From Pseudomonas sp. MTM4 (lineage in GTDB: Bacteria; Pseudomonadota; Gammaproteobacteria; Pseudomonadales; Pseudomonadaceae), in assembly GCF_019355055.1 (NCBI RefSeq), contig NZ_CP048411.1, positions 1,364,001 to 1,428,000 of the forward strand: 64,000 bases of DNA, read 5' to 3'. The notes beneath the pieces are model-generated. The model was not told where the DNA came from. It saw only the letters and a program-made list of their open reading frames with translations, and made no database searches. The position numbers and the translations under genes are program-made. Position 1 is the first letter of the stretch. Each line of letters begins with the position of its first letter. Below, in pieces: positions 27,585 through 35,180 of this stretch.

Positions 27585-28418
27585 ATGAACAAAAACCCAC
27601 TTCGCCTCGAGGGTGGCACCGTCGTCATCACTGGCGCGGCCAGCGGCATCGGCCTAGGGCTGGCTCGCCATGCCGCCACGCTCGGCATGCGTATCGTCGC
27701 GGCGGATATCGATGCCGATCAGTTGCAATCGCTTGCCGCGAGTCTGGATGCAGAGGTCTTGGCGGTGCCGACCGATGTCACCGATCCGGCTGCCGTGGAG
27801 GCATTGGCGCAAGCGGCCTGGCAACACTTCGGCGAGGTCGATCTGCTGTTCAACAACGCCGGCGTGATGAGCACCGGCTTCAGCTGGGAGATCCCGCCTG
27901 AACGCTGGCAGCGGGACCTGGCCGTCAATCTGGGTGGCGTGCTCAACGGCATCCGCAGTTTCGTGCCGCGCCTGCTGGAAGCGGGCCGCCCGGCACGGAT
28001 CGTCAATACCGCCTCGGTCGGCGGCTTTTTGCCAAGCCCGCTGATGGCGCCCTACTCGGCGACCAAGTTCGCCGTGGTGGCGCTGACCGAGTCACTACAC
28101 GGTGAACTGAGGCTGCTCGGCGCGCCGGTCGAGGTGTCGCTGCTGGCACCGGGACCGGTGCGCAGCGCGATCTTCGACGATCCCTTTGGAGGCAGCGAGA
28201 TTCATCCGGCGACACAGCAATTCGTCGGCGCCATGCGCGAGCTGCTGACAGCCAACGGCCTTGACGCGGCGACCTTCGCCGAACGCGTATTCGCTGGCAT
28301 CCGCGACGGCCAGTACTGGCTGCTGCCGCAGCCGGAAGCCATCGATGACGCCCTGCGTCTACGCACCGACGCCATCCTTGCGCGGCGCGAGCCGGCCCCG
28401 CTGCTGGGCGAATCCTGA
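27585..28418 (+). CDS. Short-chain dehydrogenase
   Basis: 277 aa from MNKNPLRLEGG (GGAG about 10 bases upstream); the earlier in-frame ATG at 27537 lies in the leader. Rossmann motif TGAASGIGLGLA, NNAG, catalytic Ser in NTASVGGFLP and YSATK. The C-terminal part resembles SDRs with a bulky-substrate pocket. It precedes the BVMO by 30 bp; a likely job is to oxidise a steroid or side-chain alcohol to the ketone that the BVMO needs. Confidence 0.83.
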   Translation: MNKNPLRLEGGTVVITGAASGIGLGLARHAATLGMRIVAADIDADQLQSLAASLDAEVLAVPTDVTDPAAVEALAQAAWQHFGEVDLLFNNAGVMSTGFSWEIPPERWQRDLAVNLGGVLNGIRSFVPRLLEAGRPARIVNTASVGGFLPSPLMAPYSATKFAVVALTESLHGELRLLGAPVEVSLLAPGPVRSAIFDDPFGGSEIHPATQQFVGAMRELLTANGLDAATFAERVFAGIRDGQYWLLPQPEAIDDALRLRTDAILARREPAPLLGES

Positions 28419-28448
28419 AGTCGCACGCCATTTTCGGAGAACAGCACA

Positions 28449-29927
28449 ATGAACAGCGATAGGAATCTGCGCGTCGTGGTCATCGGCGCAGGCATGGCCG
28501 GCATCCTCGCGGCGATCAAGCTGCGCGAAGCGGGCTACCTCGACCTCACCGTCTACGAGAAAGGAGACGATGTGGGCGGCACCTGGCGGGAAAACACCTA
28601 CCCCGGCCTGACCTGCGACACCCCCTCGCACAACTACACCTACAGCTTCGCGCCGAACCCGGAGTGGACCCGACAACTGCCACCCGGCGCGGAAATCCAG
28701 GCCTATTTCCGCCGGGTAGTGGCCGACTACCGCATCCGCGAATTGATTCGCTTCAATGAGGAAATCGTCCACTGCGAGTACCGGGACGGCCAGTGGTATC
28801 TGCAAACCCGCACCGGCCAACACGACAAGGCCGACGTATTGATCGCAGCAACCGGCGTATTGCACCACCCGAGCTACCCCAGCCTTCCCGGGCTGGAAAC
28901 CTTCGAGGGCGCATGCTTTCACAGCGCTCGCTGGGACCACAGCCTGCCGCTGGACGGCAAGCGCATCGGCATCATTGGCAACGGTTCGACAGGCACCCAG
29001 CTGGTCGCGGCACTGGTGAAGCGGGCGCAGGTCAAGCACTTCCAGCGCACCGCCCAATGGGTCATGCCGGTGACCAATGATTTGTTCACCGAGGCGCAGC
29101 GGACGGCATTCCGCAGCGACCCGCAGCTGCTGCACGATCTCAAATACGATCCGACCTACATGGCCAAGGTGCGCCACTTCACCACCGCCGTGGCGGATGC
29201 CGCGTCCCCCGAGGCGGCACAGATCGAGGCGGTCTGCGCCACGCATCTGGAGCAAAGCATCGTCGACCCCGTGCTGCGCGAGAAGCTGCGCCCCACCTAC
29301 CGCGCCGCCTGCAAGCGCCTGATCTTTTCTCCCGACTACTACCAGGCGATCCAGCAGCCCAACGCCGAGCTGGTCAACGATGGCATCGAACGCATCGAAC
29401 CGACCGGCGTGCGCACCCGTGATGGCAAGCTGCACGAGCTCGACGTGCTGGCGCTGGCCACCGGCTTCAACGCCCACCTGTTCATGCGCCCCACGCAGGT
29501 CATCGGCCGTGGCGGTGTGAGTCTCGACGATGTCTGGGCAAAACGGCCGAGCGCCTACCTGTCCATCGCCATTCCGGAATTCCCCAACCTGTTCATGCTC
29601 AACGGCCCGACCGGACCGGTGGGCAACTTCTCGCTGATCGAGATCGCCGAGATGGAATGGACGTACATCAGCCAATTGCTCGACCTGCTGAAAAGCGGCC
29701 GCTGCCGCGAGATCAGCGTGCGCCGCGAAGCCATGCACGCCTACGAACAGCGCCGGCTGGAAAAGGCCAGAACCACCGTGTTCGGCTCCGGCTGCACCAG
29801 CTGGTATCTGGACGCCGAGGGCGTGCCCTCCACCTGGCCATGGGACTACGCGGCCTTCGAGCAAGCCATGGCCTGCCCGAACCTGGAGGACTACGAGCTG
29901 ACGTGTGAAGAGGCGCCGGCTGCCTGA
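28449..29927 (+). CDS. Baeyer-Villiger-type flavin monooxygenase
   Basis: 492 aa. FAD motif GAGMAG at 13-18, NADPH motif GNGSTG near 178-183, and the BVMO fingerprint FEGACFHSARWD at 152-163 (FxGxxxHxxxW[P/D]). GGTWRENTYPG is also typical. It inserts oxygen next to a ketone. With the esterase at 25232 it could remove a C17 acetyl side chain as an ester, as steroid monooxygenases do; this is an inference from context. GGAGA precedes the ATG. Confidence 0.87.
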   Translation: MNSDRNLRVVVIGAGMAGILAAIKLREAGYLDLTVYEKGDDVGGTWRENTYPGLTCDTPSHNYTYSFAPNPEWTRQLPPGAEIQAYFRRVVADYRIRELIRFNEEIVHCEYRDGQWYLQTRTGQHDKADVLIAATGVLHHPSYPSLPGLETFEGACFHSARWDHSLPLDGKRIGIIGNGSTGTQLVAALVKRAQVKHFQRTAQWVMPVTNDLFTEAQRTAFRSDPQLLHDLKYDPTYMAKVRHFTTAVADAASPEAAQIEAVCATHLEQSIVDPVLREKLRPTYRAACKRLIFSPDYYQAIQQPNAELVNDGIERIEPTGVRTRDGKLHELDVLALATGFNAHLFMRPTQVIGRGGVSLDDVWAKRPSAYLSIAIPEFPNLFMLNGPTGPVGNFSLIEIAEMEWTYISQLLDLLKSGRCREISVRREAMHAYEQRRLEKARTTVFGSGCTSWYLDAEGVPSTWPWDYAAFEQAMACPNLEDYELTCEEAPAA

Positions 29928-30042
29928 TAAACCCGCAGCAGGGCTGGCAAGTTTGGGTGGTACTGCCAGCTCGCTTAGGCTGGCTTTGGCTTGTTTTTTT
30001 GCACGGACTGCCAGGCCACATGAAACGCCCCTTCAGGAGGGT

Positions 30043-30301
30043 GAGCGGAATCGTTGCGCAGAGGGGCGAGCCGCAGGGATGCGGCGAGAGCCGTAAAGGG
30101 CCATGGATGGCCCTTGTACGGCGACCCTCGGAGCGGCGATGGAGTGAAACGGAGCGCAGCGTAGTAACAGCCGAAGGCTGGCCCGAAGGGCGAGCGAAGC
30201 GAGTAACGAACCCGGAGCGAAGCGCAGGGCCGGATGCAGGGGCAAGCGTTTTTGGTTACTTTTTCGGCGTTTGGAAAAAGTGACTCGCCCAGCAGGGCGA
30301 A
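30043..30301. repeat. Pseudomonas-type extragenic repeat cluster with hairpins
   Basis: The 475-bp gap after the BVMO has no gene. It is full of GAAGCG/GAGCGA-type short repeats. A perfect 9-bp hairpin lies at 30096-30115 (AAGGGCCAT/ATGGCCCTT). An inverted repeat with one mismatch spans 30255-30284 (GTTACTTTTT/AAAAAGTGAC), and a TCGCCC/GGGCGA hairpin spans 30285-30300. Elements of this kind recur in Pseudomonas intergenic DNA; they could also end transcripts from both sides. Confidence 0.65.
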
Positions 30302-30402
30302 ACCAAGCTATCAGACAGCTCTAATAAGGAAATGCAAACAACCAAAAAAAGACCGTCCCATGCCAATTCATGAGACGGCCCAAAGGAGCACAGCCCCACA
30401 CA

Positions 30403-31341
30403 CTACATATAGAGGATGACCAAATCGTTAATCACCGCCGGGCGCTCCTGCCCCACCACGTGCACGTTGAATTCCAGGGTCAGCTGGGTGCCGCGCTTGT
30501 TGCGTTCCGCCGCCTTGACTCGGCAACGCGAATGAACCAGCGAGCCGGCTGGGACCGGTGAGGGGAAGCGCAGGCGGTCGGAGCCGTAATTGACCATGTT
30601 GGTGAACCCGGTGATCTCGAAATCCAGCGGCACCTGCATGCGCGACATGATCACTTGCACCAGCGCGCCGTGGGCGATGGTGCCGCCGAAGGGGCCTTCC
30701 TTGCGCGCCCGCTCGGGGTCGGTGTGTATCCAGTAATCATCGCCTGACAGTGCAGCGAAGGCATCGATCAGCGTCTGATCCACCAGCACCTGATTGCTCC
30801 AGGCAGTGAATTGATCAGACACCAGCGTCTTGAGCGCCGCTTCGTCGGCTACGTCGATCTTTCGGCGAGGCGCCAGGTTCTCGGTTTTCGGCGGTTCCGG
30901 TGCACGAACCACCTCGTCGATGTCATCCAGCTCGACCTGCGCGCCGGTGTAGCGCAGCAGCACGGTGCCATCTTCCTTCACCCGAGCGCGCACCGGTTTG
31001 ACCGGCATGCCGATCTCGATCGCCTCCGGTTGCAAGCCAACCAGCGTGGTGTTGATGCGCACGCCCTGCTCAAGCTCCACCACCGCGAGAATCTGCGCAT
31101 CGGGACCGGCGAACTCCGGCAAGGTCGGAATGCGCGCGACAGTGAAGGTGTAGAGCGTGCCGCGACCGCTGACCTCCTTCCAGGACAGGTCGTGGGCCAG
31201 GCAGCTAGAGCAGTGCCGGCGCGGGTAGAAGGTCCAGGCCTGACAGGCGTTGCACTGCTGCAACTGGATCCGACCCTCCTTCAGCGCGTTCCAGAACGGG
31301 GCGGAAATGTCGGTCATCACCGGCATGGGTTTGTTCGTCAT
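30403..31341 (-). CDS. DUF35 (Zn ribbon/OB) - MaoC hydratase fusion, side-chain degradation
   Basis: 312 aa. Residues about 10-130 form the DUF35 unit: zinc ribbon C-x2-C...C-x2-C (CNACQAWTFYPRRHCSSC) and an OB fold (GRGTLYTFTVARIP). Residues about 170-310 are a MaoC hot-dog with LSGDDYWIHTDPERARKEGPFGG and TIAHGALVQVI. In actinobacterial ChsH2 the hydratase domain comes first and DUF35 second, so the order here is reversed. The DUF35 part should dock to the aldolase next door, and the hydratase part supply its substrate, as in Ltp2-ChsH2 or Sal/Shy systems. The start lies 2 bp after the aldolase stop. Confidence 0.85.
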   Translation of the reverse strand: MTNKPMPVMTDISAPFWNALKEGRIQLQQCNACQAWTFYPRRHCSSCLAHDLSWKEVSGRGTLYTFTVARIPTLPEFAGPDAQILAVVELEQGVRINTTLVGLQPEAIEIGMPVKPVRARVKEDGTVLLRYTGAQVELDDIDEVVRAPEPPKTENLAPRRKIDVADEAALKTLVSDQFTAWSNQVLVDQTLIDAFAALSGDDYWIHTDPERARKEGPFGGTIAHGALVQVIMSRMQVPLDFEITGFTNMVNYGSDRLRFPSPVPAGSLVHSRCRVKAAERNKRGTQLTLEFNVHVVGQERPAVINDLVILYM

Positions 31342-31343
31342 GG

Positions 31344-32555
31344 TCAGGCTCCCTGGAGAATCAATGCGCCCTGCTCGCTCATGACACCGCCGGTGCCAGT
31401 CACGAATACGTTGTCGCAGGTTTTCAGCTGGCGGTCGCCGGCGCGTCCGGCTATCTGGTGGAACGCCTCGATCACTTGGGACATGCCGCCCGCCGCGCCG
31501 GATTGGCCGAAGCTGAGCTGGCCGCCATGGGTATTCATCGGAAAGCTGCCGCGCCAGGTCAGGTCGTTCTCGCGGATGAAGCGCATGCCCTCGCCCTTGG
31601 CGCAGAAACCGGCATCTTCCAGGCTGAGCAGCACGGTGATGGTGTAGCAGTCGTAGATCTGCGCGGCATGCATGTCGGCAGGCTTCAGCCCGGCCATGGC
31701 AAAGGCGCTGCGGGCAGCCGGGCCGACTGGCGTCTCGGTCATGTCCGGCGAGTAGCTCGGCGATTTGTAACCCAGTCGCTCGCCGACGCCGGTCACCACC
31801 GCGCCACGGTTGCGCGCACGCGCCATCACTTCTTTCGAGGCGACGATCACCGCCGCGCCGCCGGCCACCGGCATGACGATTTCCAGAATTCGCAGCGGGT
31901 CTGCCACCATACGGCTGTTGAGCACGTCCTCGATGGTCAGCGGCTGACCACAGAAGATTGCCTCTGGATTGGCCTGGGCATTGGTGCGCTGATCCACGGC
32001 GATCTTCGCCATGGCCACCGGGTCGTAGCCGTAGCGCGCCGCGTAGCGCTGGGCAATCATCGCGTAGCCGGTGTTCTGCCCCATGTGTCCGTAGGGCAGG
32101 TCGAATTCCGCCTCGGGCGCGCCGTAGTTCGTGCTGTGACCGCCGAAGCGCATGGCGCGCATCATCGCGCTGGGGTCCTCGTCCGGCCCCATCGGGGCCA
32201 TCCGCGCCGGCAACACGCAGAGCACTGCCTGACAGAGCCCCAGCTCGATCGCCGCCGCCGCACGCCAGACCATACCCATACCGGTGCAGCCGCCCAGGTC
32301 CACCACCTCGGCGAAATTCACTGCCAAGCCCAAGTATTCGGCTGCCATCGCCGGCACGAATACCGAGGCTTCATGAAAATGCGGGCCGTTGATGACCAGC
32401 CCGTCGAGATCCTCGGCTTTCAGACCGGCATCGGCTAGGGCGCGCGCGGCCAGATCCGCCACCTGCTCCAGATGGAACATGCGCGGTGCCGTGGCGTATT
32501 TCTCGGGCTTGTACTGTGCGGCGCCGACGATAGCCGCCTGTCCTTTGAGTCCCAT
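31344..32555 (-). CDS. Ltp2/SCPx-type thiolase-fold steroid side-chain aldolase
   Basis: 403 aa thiolase-superfamily protein of the lipid-transfer (nonspecific lipid-transfer protein thiolase-like) branch. Features: VGAAQYKPEKYAT, VDLGGCTGMGMVWRAAAAIELG, AAQIYDCYTITVLLSLEDAGFC and NTHGGQLSFGQSGAAGG. The YDCYT segment is the type that carries the catalytic Tyr of Ltp2. These enzymes cleave a 3-hydroxyacyl-CoA side chain by retro-aldol. It is divergent from the PQQ dehydrogenase, with boxes facing both ways in between. Confidence 0.85.
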   Translation of the reverse strand: MGLKGQAAIVGAAQYKPEKYATAPRMFHLEQVADLAARALADAGLKAEDLDGLVINGPHFHEASVFVPAMAAEYLGLAVNFAEVVDLGGCTGMGMVWRAAAAIELGLCQAVLCVLPARMAPMGPDEDPSAMMRAMRFGGHSTNYGAPEAEFDLPYGHMGQNTGYAMIAQRYAARYGYDPVAMAKIAVDQRTNAQANPEAIFCGQPLTIEDVLNSRMVADPLRILEIVMPVAGGAAVIVASKEVMARARNRGAVVTGVGERLGYKSPSYSPDMTETPVGPAARSAFAMAGLKPADMHAAQIYDCYTITVLLSLEDAGFCAKGEGMRFIRENDLTWRGSFPMNTHGGQLSFGQSGAAGGMSQVIEAFHQIAGRAGDRQLKTCDNVFVTGTGGVMSEQGALILQGA

Positions 32556-32660
32556 GCTTCGCTACCTCGTCTCGAACGCTCGGTGAGCTCTGGCCGGTGG
32601 TGCGCGGCCGCTCGGTTGTTGTTGTTCGAGCCCAAAGTGCCAGCGCAGGGAGGCTGTCGG

Positions 32661-32678
32661 CATCGTCCATAAGGCCTA
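32661..32678 (-). promoter_or_regulatory. Steroid-cluster box upstream of the aldolase operon
   Basis: Coding strand TAGGCCTTATGGACGATG: one change in the left half, right half perfect. It lies 105 bp before the aldolase start. The downstream hexamer is weak here. Confidence 0.65.
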
Positions 32679-32710
32679 TGGGGAACCCCTGGACGTCGAC
32701 CGGCACGCCG

Positions 32711-32728
32711 TACGCCATATGGACGAGG
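32711..32728 (+). promoter_or_regulatory. Steroid-cluster box upstream of the PQQ dehydrogenase
   Basis: Plus strand TACGCCATATGGACGAGG: three bases differ from consensus. GATCAT (32749-32754) follows after exactly 20 bp and the start codon 33 bp later. It faces away from the box at 32661. Confidence 0.6.
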
Positions 32729-32787
32729 CCGCCAACACCGAGCGGAACGATCATCAGAGTTCCTGAAAACAACAATAAGGATGGGCC

Positions 32788-34842
32788 ATGCAAACCCGCC
32801 TGTTTCGCCATCTGCTGCCGTTCGCCTTGGCGCTTTATCTACCAGCAGGTTTCGGCGCCGCGTTGCCCGACCATGACTGGCCGCAGCACGGCCGCGACGC
32901 CGGTGAAACCCGCTACTCGCCGCTGGCGCAGATCGACCGCGACAACGTCGGCACGCTGGGTCTGGCCTGGCAGTTTCGCTTCGACCGCCCGCGCGGCGTG
33001 CAGGCGACGCCGCTCATGGTCGACGGCACGCTTTACGTCAGTGGCCCTTGGGGCGTGGTGTACGCCATGGATGCCAGAAGCGGCGCGCTGCGCTGGCAGC
33101 ATGACCCTCAGGTGCCAGCGAGCAAGGCCGCAGTGGCTTGCTGCGACGTGGTCAATCGCGGGGTAGCCGTGGAGGACGGTCGCGTATTCGTCGGCACGAT
33201 CGACGGTCGCCTTCAGGCACTCGACGCCAAAACCGGGGCCCTGCTCTGGTCGGAACAGACCACCAATCCGGAGCGCCCCTACACCATTACCGGCGCACCT
33301 CGGGTGATTGGCGATCTGGTCATGATCGGCAACGGCGGCGCCGAGTATGGCGTGCGCGGCTACCTGTCGGCCTACGATGCGGCCAGCGGCGCGTTGCGCT
33401 GGCGCTTCTACACGGTGCCCGGCAATCCCGCCGATGGACCCGACGGGCAGATTTCCGACAAGCCGCTCAAGGCCTTGGCCGAACCCACCTGGAGCGGCGA
33501 ATGGTGGGCGCTGGGCGGCGGCGGAACGGTGTGGGACTCGATGGCCTATGACCCGCAGCTGGACCTGCTTTACTTCGGGGTCGGCAACGGCTCCCCGCAT
33601 GATCGCGACCTGCGCAGCCCTGGCGGCGGCGATAACCTGTTCCTCTCTTCCATCGTCGCGGTGCGCGCGCAGACAGGCGAGTACGTCTGGCACTACCAGA
33701 CCACGCCCGGCGACAGCTGGGATTACACCGCCACGCAACAGTTGATCCTCACCGAGCTCAAGCTCGATGGGCGCATGCGCAAGGTGCTGATGCAAGCGCC
33801 GAAAAATGGCTTCTTCTATGTGCTCGACCGCGAGACGGGTGAGCTGCTCAGCGCAACCAACTACGTCCCCACCAGTTGGGCTAGCCATGTGGATATGGCC
33901 ACCGGACGCCCGGTGGAAATACCTGGCGCCCGCTATCCCGCCGGGCAACCAGCGCTGGTGATGCCCTCGCAGATCGGCGGACACAACTGGCAGCCGATGG
34001 CCTGGAGCCAGCTGACCGGCCTGGTCTATATCCCCGCGCAGCAAAGCCAGGCATTCATGATGAAAGCGCAGCCGTTTCGCGTTGAGTCGGGGCGCTGGAA
34101 CACCGGAATACAGGACCACCCGCTGCCGGCCGATGCGAAGAGCCTGGCACAGGCTCGCGAAGGCATGAGCGGGCATCTGCTGGCGTGGGACCCGGCCAAG
34201 CGCCGCGAGGTCTGGCGCAGTGAACACCCCGGTCTGTGGAACGGTGGTGTGCTGGCCACGGCCGGCCAGTTGGTGTTTCAAGGACAAGGTGGGGGCGGCT
34301 TGCACGCCTATGACGCCGAAACCGGCAAGCGCCTTTGGCAAAGCGATACATGGCTGGACATTCTGGGTGGCCCGATCAGCTACAGCCTCGGCGGCGTGCA
34401 GTACATCGCCGCAGCGGCCGGATTTGGCAGCTCGATGCACCTGTCGGCCAGCGCACTCCTGCCGCGCCAGGGCATGCCGGCCCACGGTGGCGTCTTTGTC
34501 TGGAAGCTCGGCGGCAACGCACCCATGCCCGAACCTGATTCCCGCCCGCCAATGCCGCCGCTGCCGAAGCTGACGGCGGATGCTTCTACCCTGCAACACG
34601 GAGCACAGCTGTATACGCGTTACTGCATGGTCTGCCACGGCGCCGCCGCAGTGGCGGGCGCCGGCGTGCCTGATCTGCGTCGCTCGCCCTATTTGCAGAG
34701 CGCCGACGCATTCCGTCGACCGCCGCTCGATGGGCTACTCGAAACGCGTGGCATGCCGTCGTTCTCCAGCAGCCTCGATGAGGCGGGCGTCGAGGCCATT
34801 CGCGCTTACGTCATCCAAAGCGCGATGGACACGAAGAACTGA
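32788..34842 (+). CDS. PQQ-dependent quinohaemoprotein alcohol dehydrogenase
   Basis: 684 aa. Signal peptide (LLPFALALYLPAGFGA, about residues 9-24). The eight-bladed PQQ propeller follows, with the vicinal disulfide C118-C119 (ACCDVVNRG), WSGEWWALGGGGTVWDS and TPGDSWDYTAT. A C-terminal cytochrome c domain has CMVCH at 613-617 and MPSF as a likely sixth ligand. Type II quinohaemoprotein enzymes oxidise alcohols to aldehydes/acids in the periplasm and pass electrons to the haem. A steroid side-chain or ring alcohol is the likely substrate from context. Confidence 0.87.
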   Translation: MQTRLFRHLLPFALALYLPAGFGAALPDHDWPQHGRDAGETRYSPLAQIDRDNVGTLGLAWQFRFDRPRGVQATPLMVDGTLYVSGPWGVVYAMDARSGALRWQHDPQVPASKAAVACCDVVNRGVAVEDGRVFVGTIDGRLQALDAKTGALLWSEQTTNPERPYTITGAPRVIGDLVMIGNGGAEYGVRGYLSAYDAASGALRWRFYTVPGNPADGPDGQISDKPLKALAEPTWSGEWWALGGGGTVWDSMAYDPQLDLLYFGVGNGSPHDRDLRSPGGGDNLFLSSIVAVRAQTGEYVWHYQTTPGDSWDYTATQQLILTELKLDGRMRKVLMQAPKNGFFYVLDRETGELLSATNYVPTSWASHVDMATGRPVEIPGARYPAGQPALVMPSQIGGHNWQPMAWSQLTGLVYIPAQQSQAFMMKAQPFRVESGRWNTGIQDHPLPADAKSLAQAREGMSGHLLAWDPAKRREVWRSEHPGLWNGGVLATAGQLVFQGQGGGGLHAYDAETGKRLWQSDTWLDILGGPISYSLGGVQYIAAAAGFGSSMHLSASALLPRQGMPAHGGVFVWKLGGNAPMPEPDSRPPMPPLPKLTADASTLQHGAQLYTRYCMVCHGAAAVAGAGVPDLRRSPYLQSADAFRRPPLDGLLETRGMPSFSSSLDEAGVEAIRAYVIQSAMDTKN

Positions 34843-34879
34843 TCCAGCGCCGCCCCCTTAGCCAATAGCAGGCCGAACC

Positions 34880-35077
34880 ATGCTCGACTCTCTTCGTTTT
34901 GTGGCCATCGCCGGCATAGTCCTTTGGCTTGCCTCACCCAACATGCCTTGGGAAACCACGCCTGGCTCTGCTGTCCAGCCTCTGCAAACATGCACCGGCA
35001 GTGACTGCGCATCTTTCGCAATCGGTGATCTTTACCTGCAACGCATCACGCTGAGCGCGTCCGACATCAAGCCTTGA
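34880..35077 (+). CDS. Small exported or membrane protein
   Basis: 65 aa. MLDSLRFVAIAGIVLWLASPNMPW forms a signal or anchor, and the rest holds a pair of cysteines (CTGSDC) that could form a disulfide. It lies 37 bp after the PQQ dehydrogenase on the same strand. An accessory of that enzyme is possible; no family recognised. Confidence 0.4.
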   Translation: MLDSLRFVAIAGIVLWLASPNMPWETTPGSAVQPLQTCTGSDCASFAIGDLYLQRITLSASDIKP

Positions 35078-35133
35078 GTTCAAAGCGAACCGACGCATCC
35101 ATCGGTCATTGGCAAACGTCTTCCCCAGAAACG

Positions 35134-35164
35134 AGCAAGCCCCGGCGGTTTTCCGGGGCTTGCT
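35134..35164. terminator. Bidirectional terminator between convergent transcription units
   Basis: Perfect 12-bp stem AGCAAGCCCCGG/CCGGGGCTTGCT with a 7-base loop. It lies between the PQQ dehydrogenase unit and the convergent DUF1302 operon end. The T tracts are short, so termination on each side is probable rather than certain. Confidence 0.75.
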
Positions 35165-35180
35165 CTAACAAGAGACTTGA

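Noticed and set aside
28359..29864. 501-codon ORF opposite the BVMO
   Set aside because: Antisense shadow; the BVMO on the plus strand has all motifs.
29928..30402. Non-coding RNA gene in the repeat-rich gap
   Set aside because: Hairpins are present, but they match the pattern of common Pseudomonas extragenic repeats; no promoter or conserved RNA motif recognised.
32839..34638. 599-codon ORF opposite the PQQ dehydrogenase
   Set aside because: Antisense shadow of a well-supported gene; no domain recognisable.
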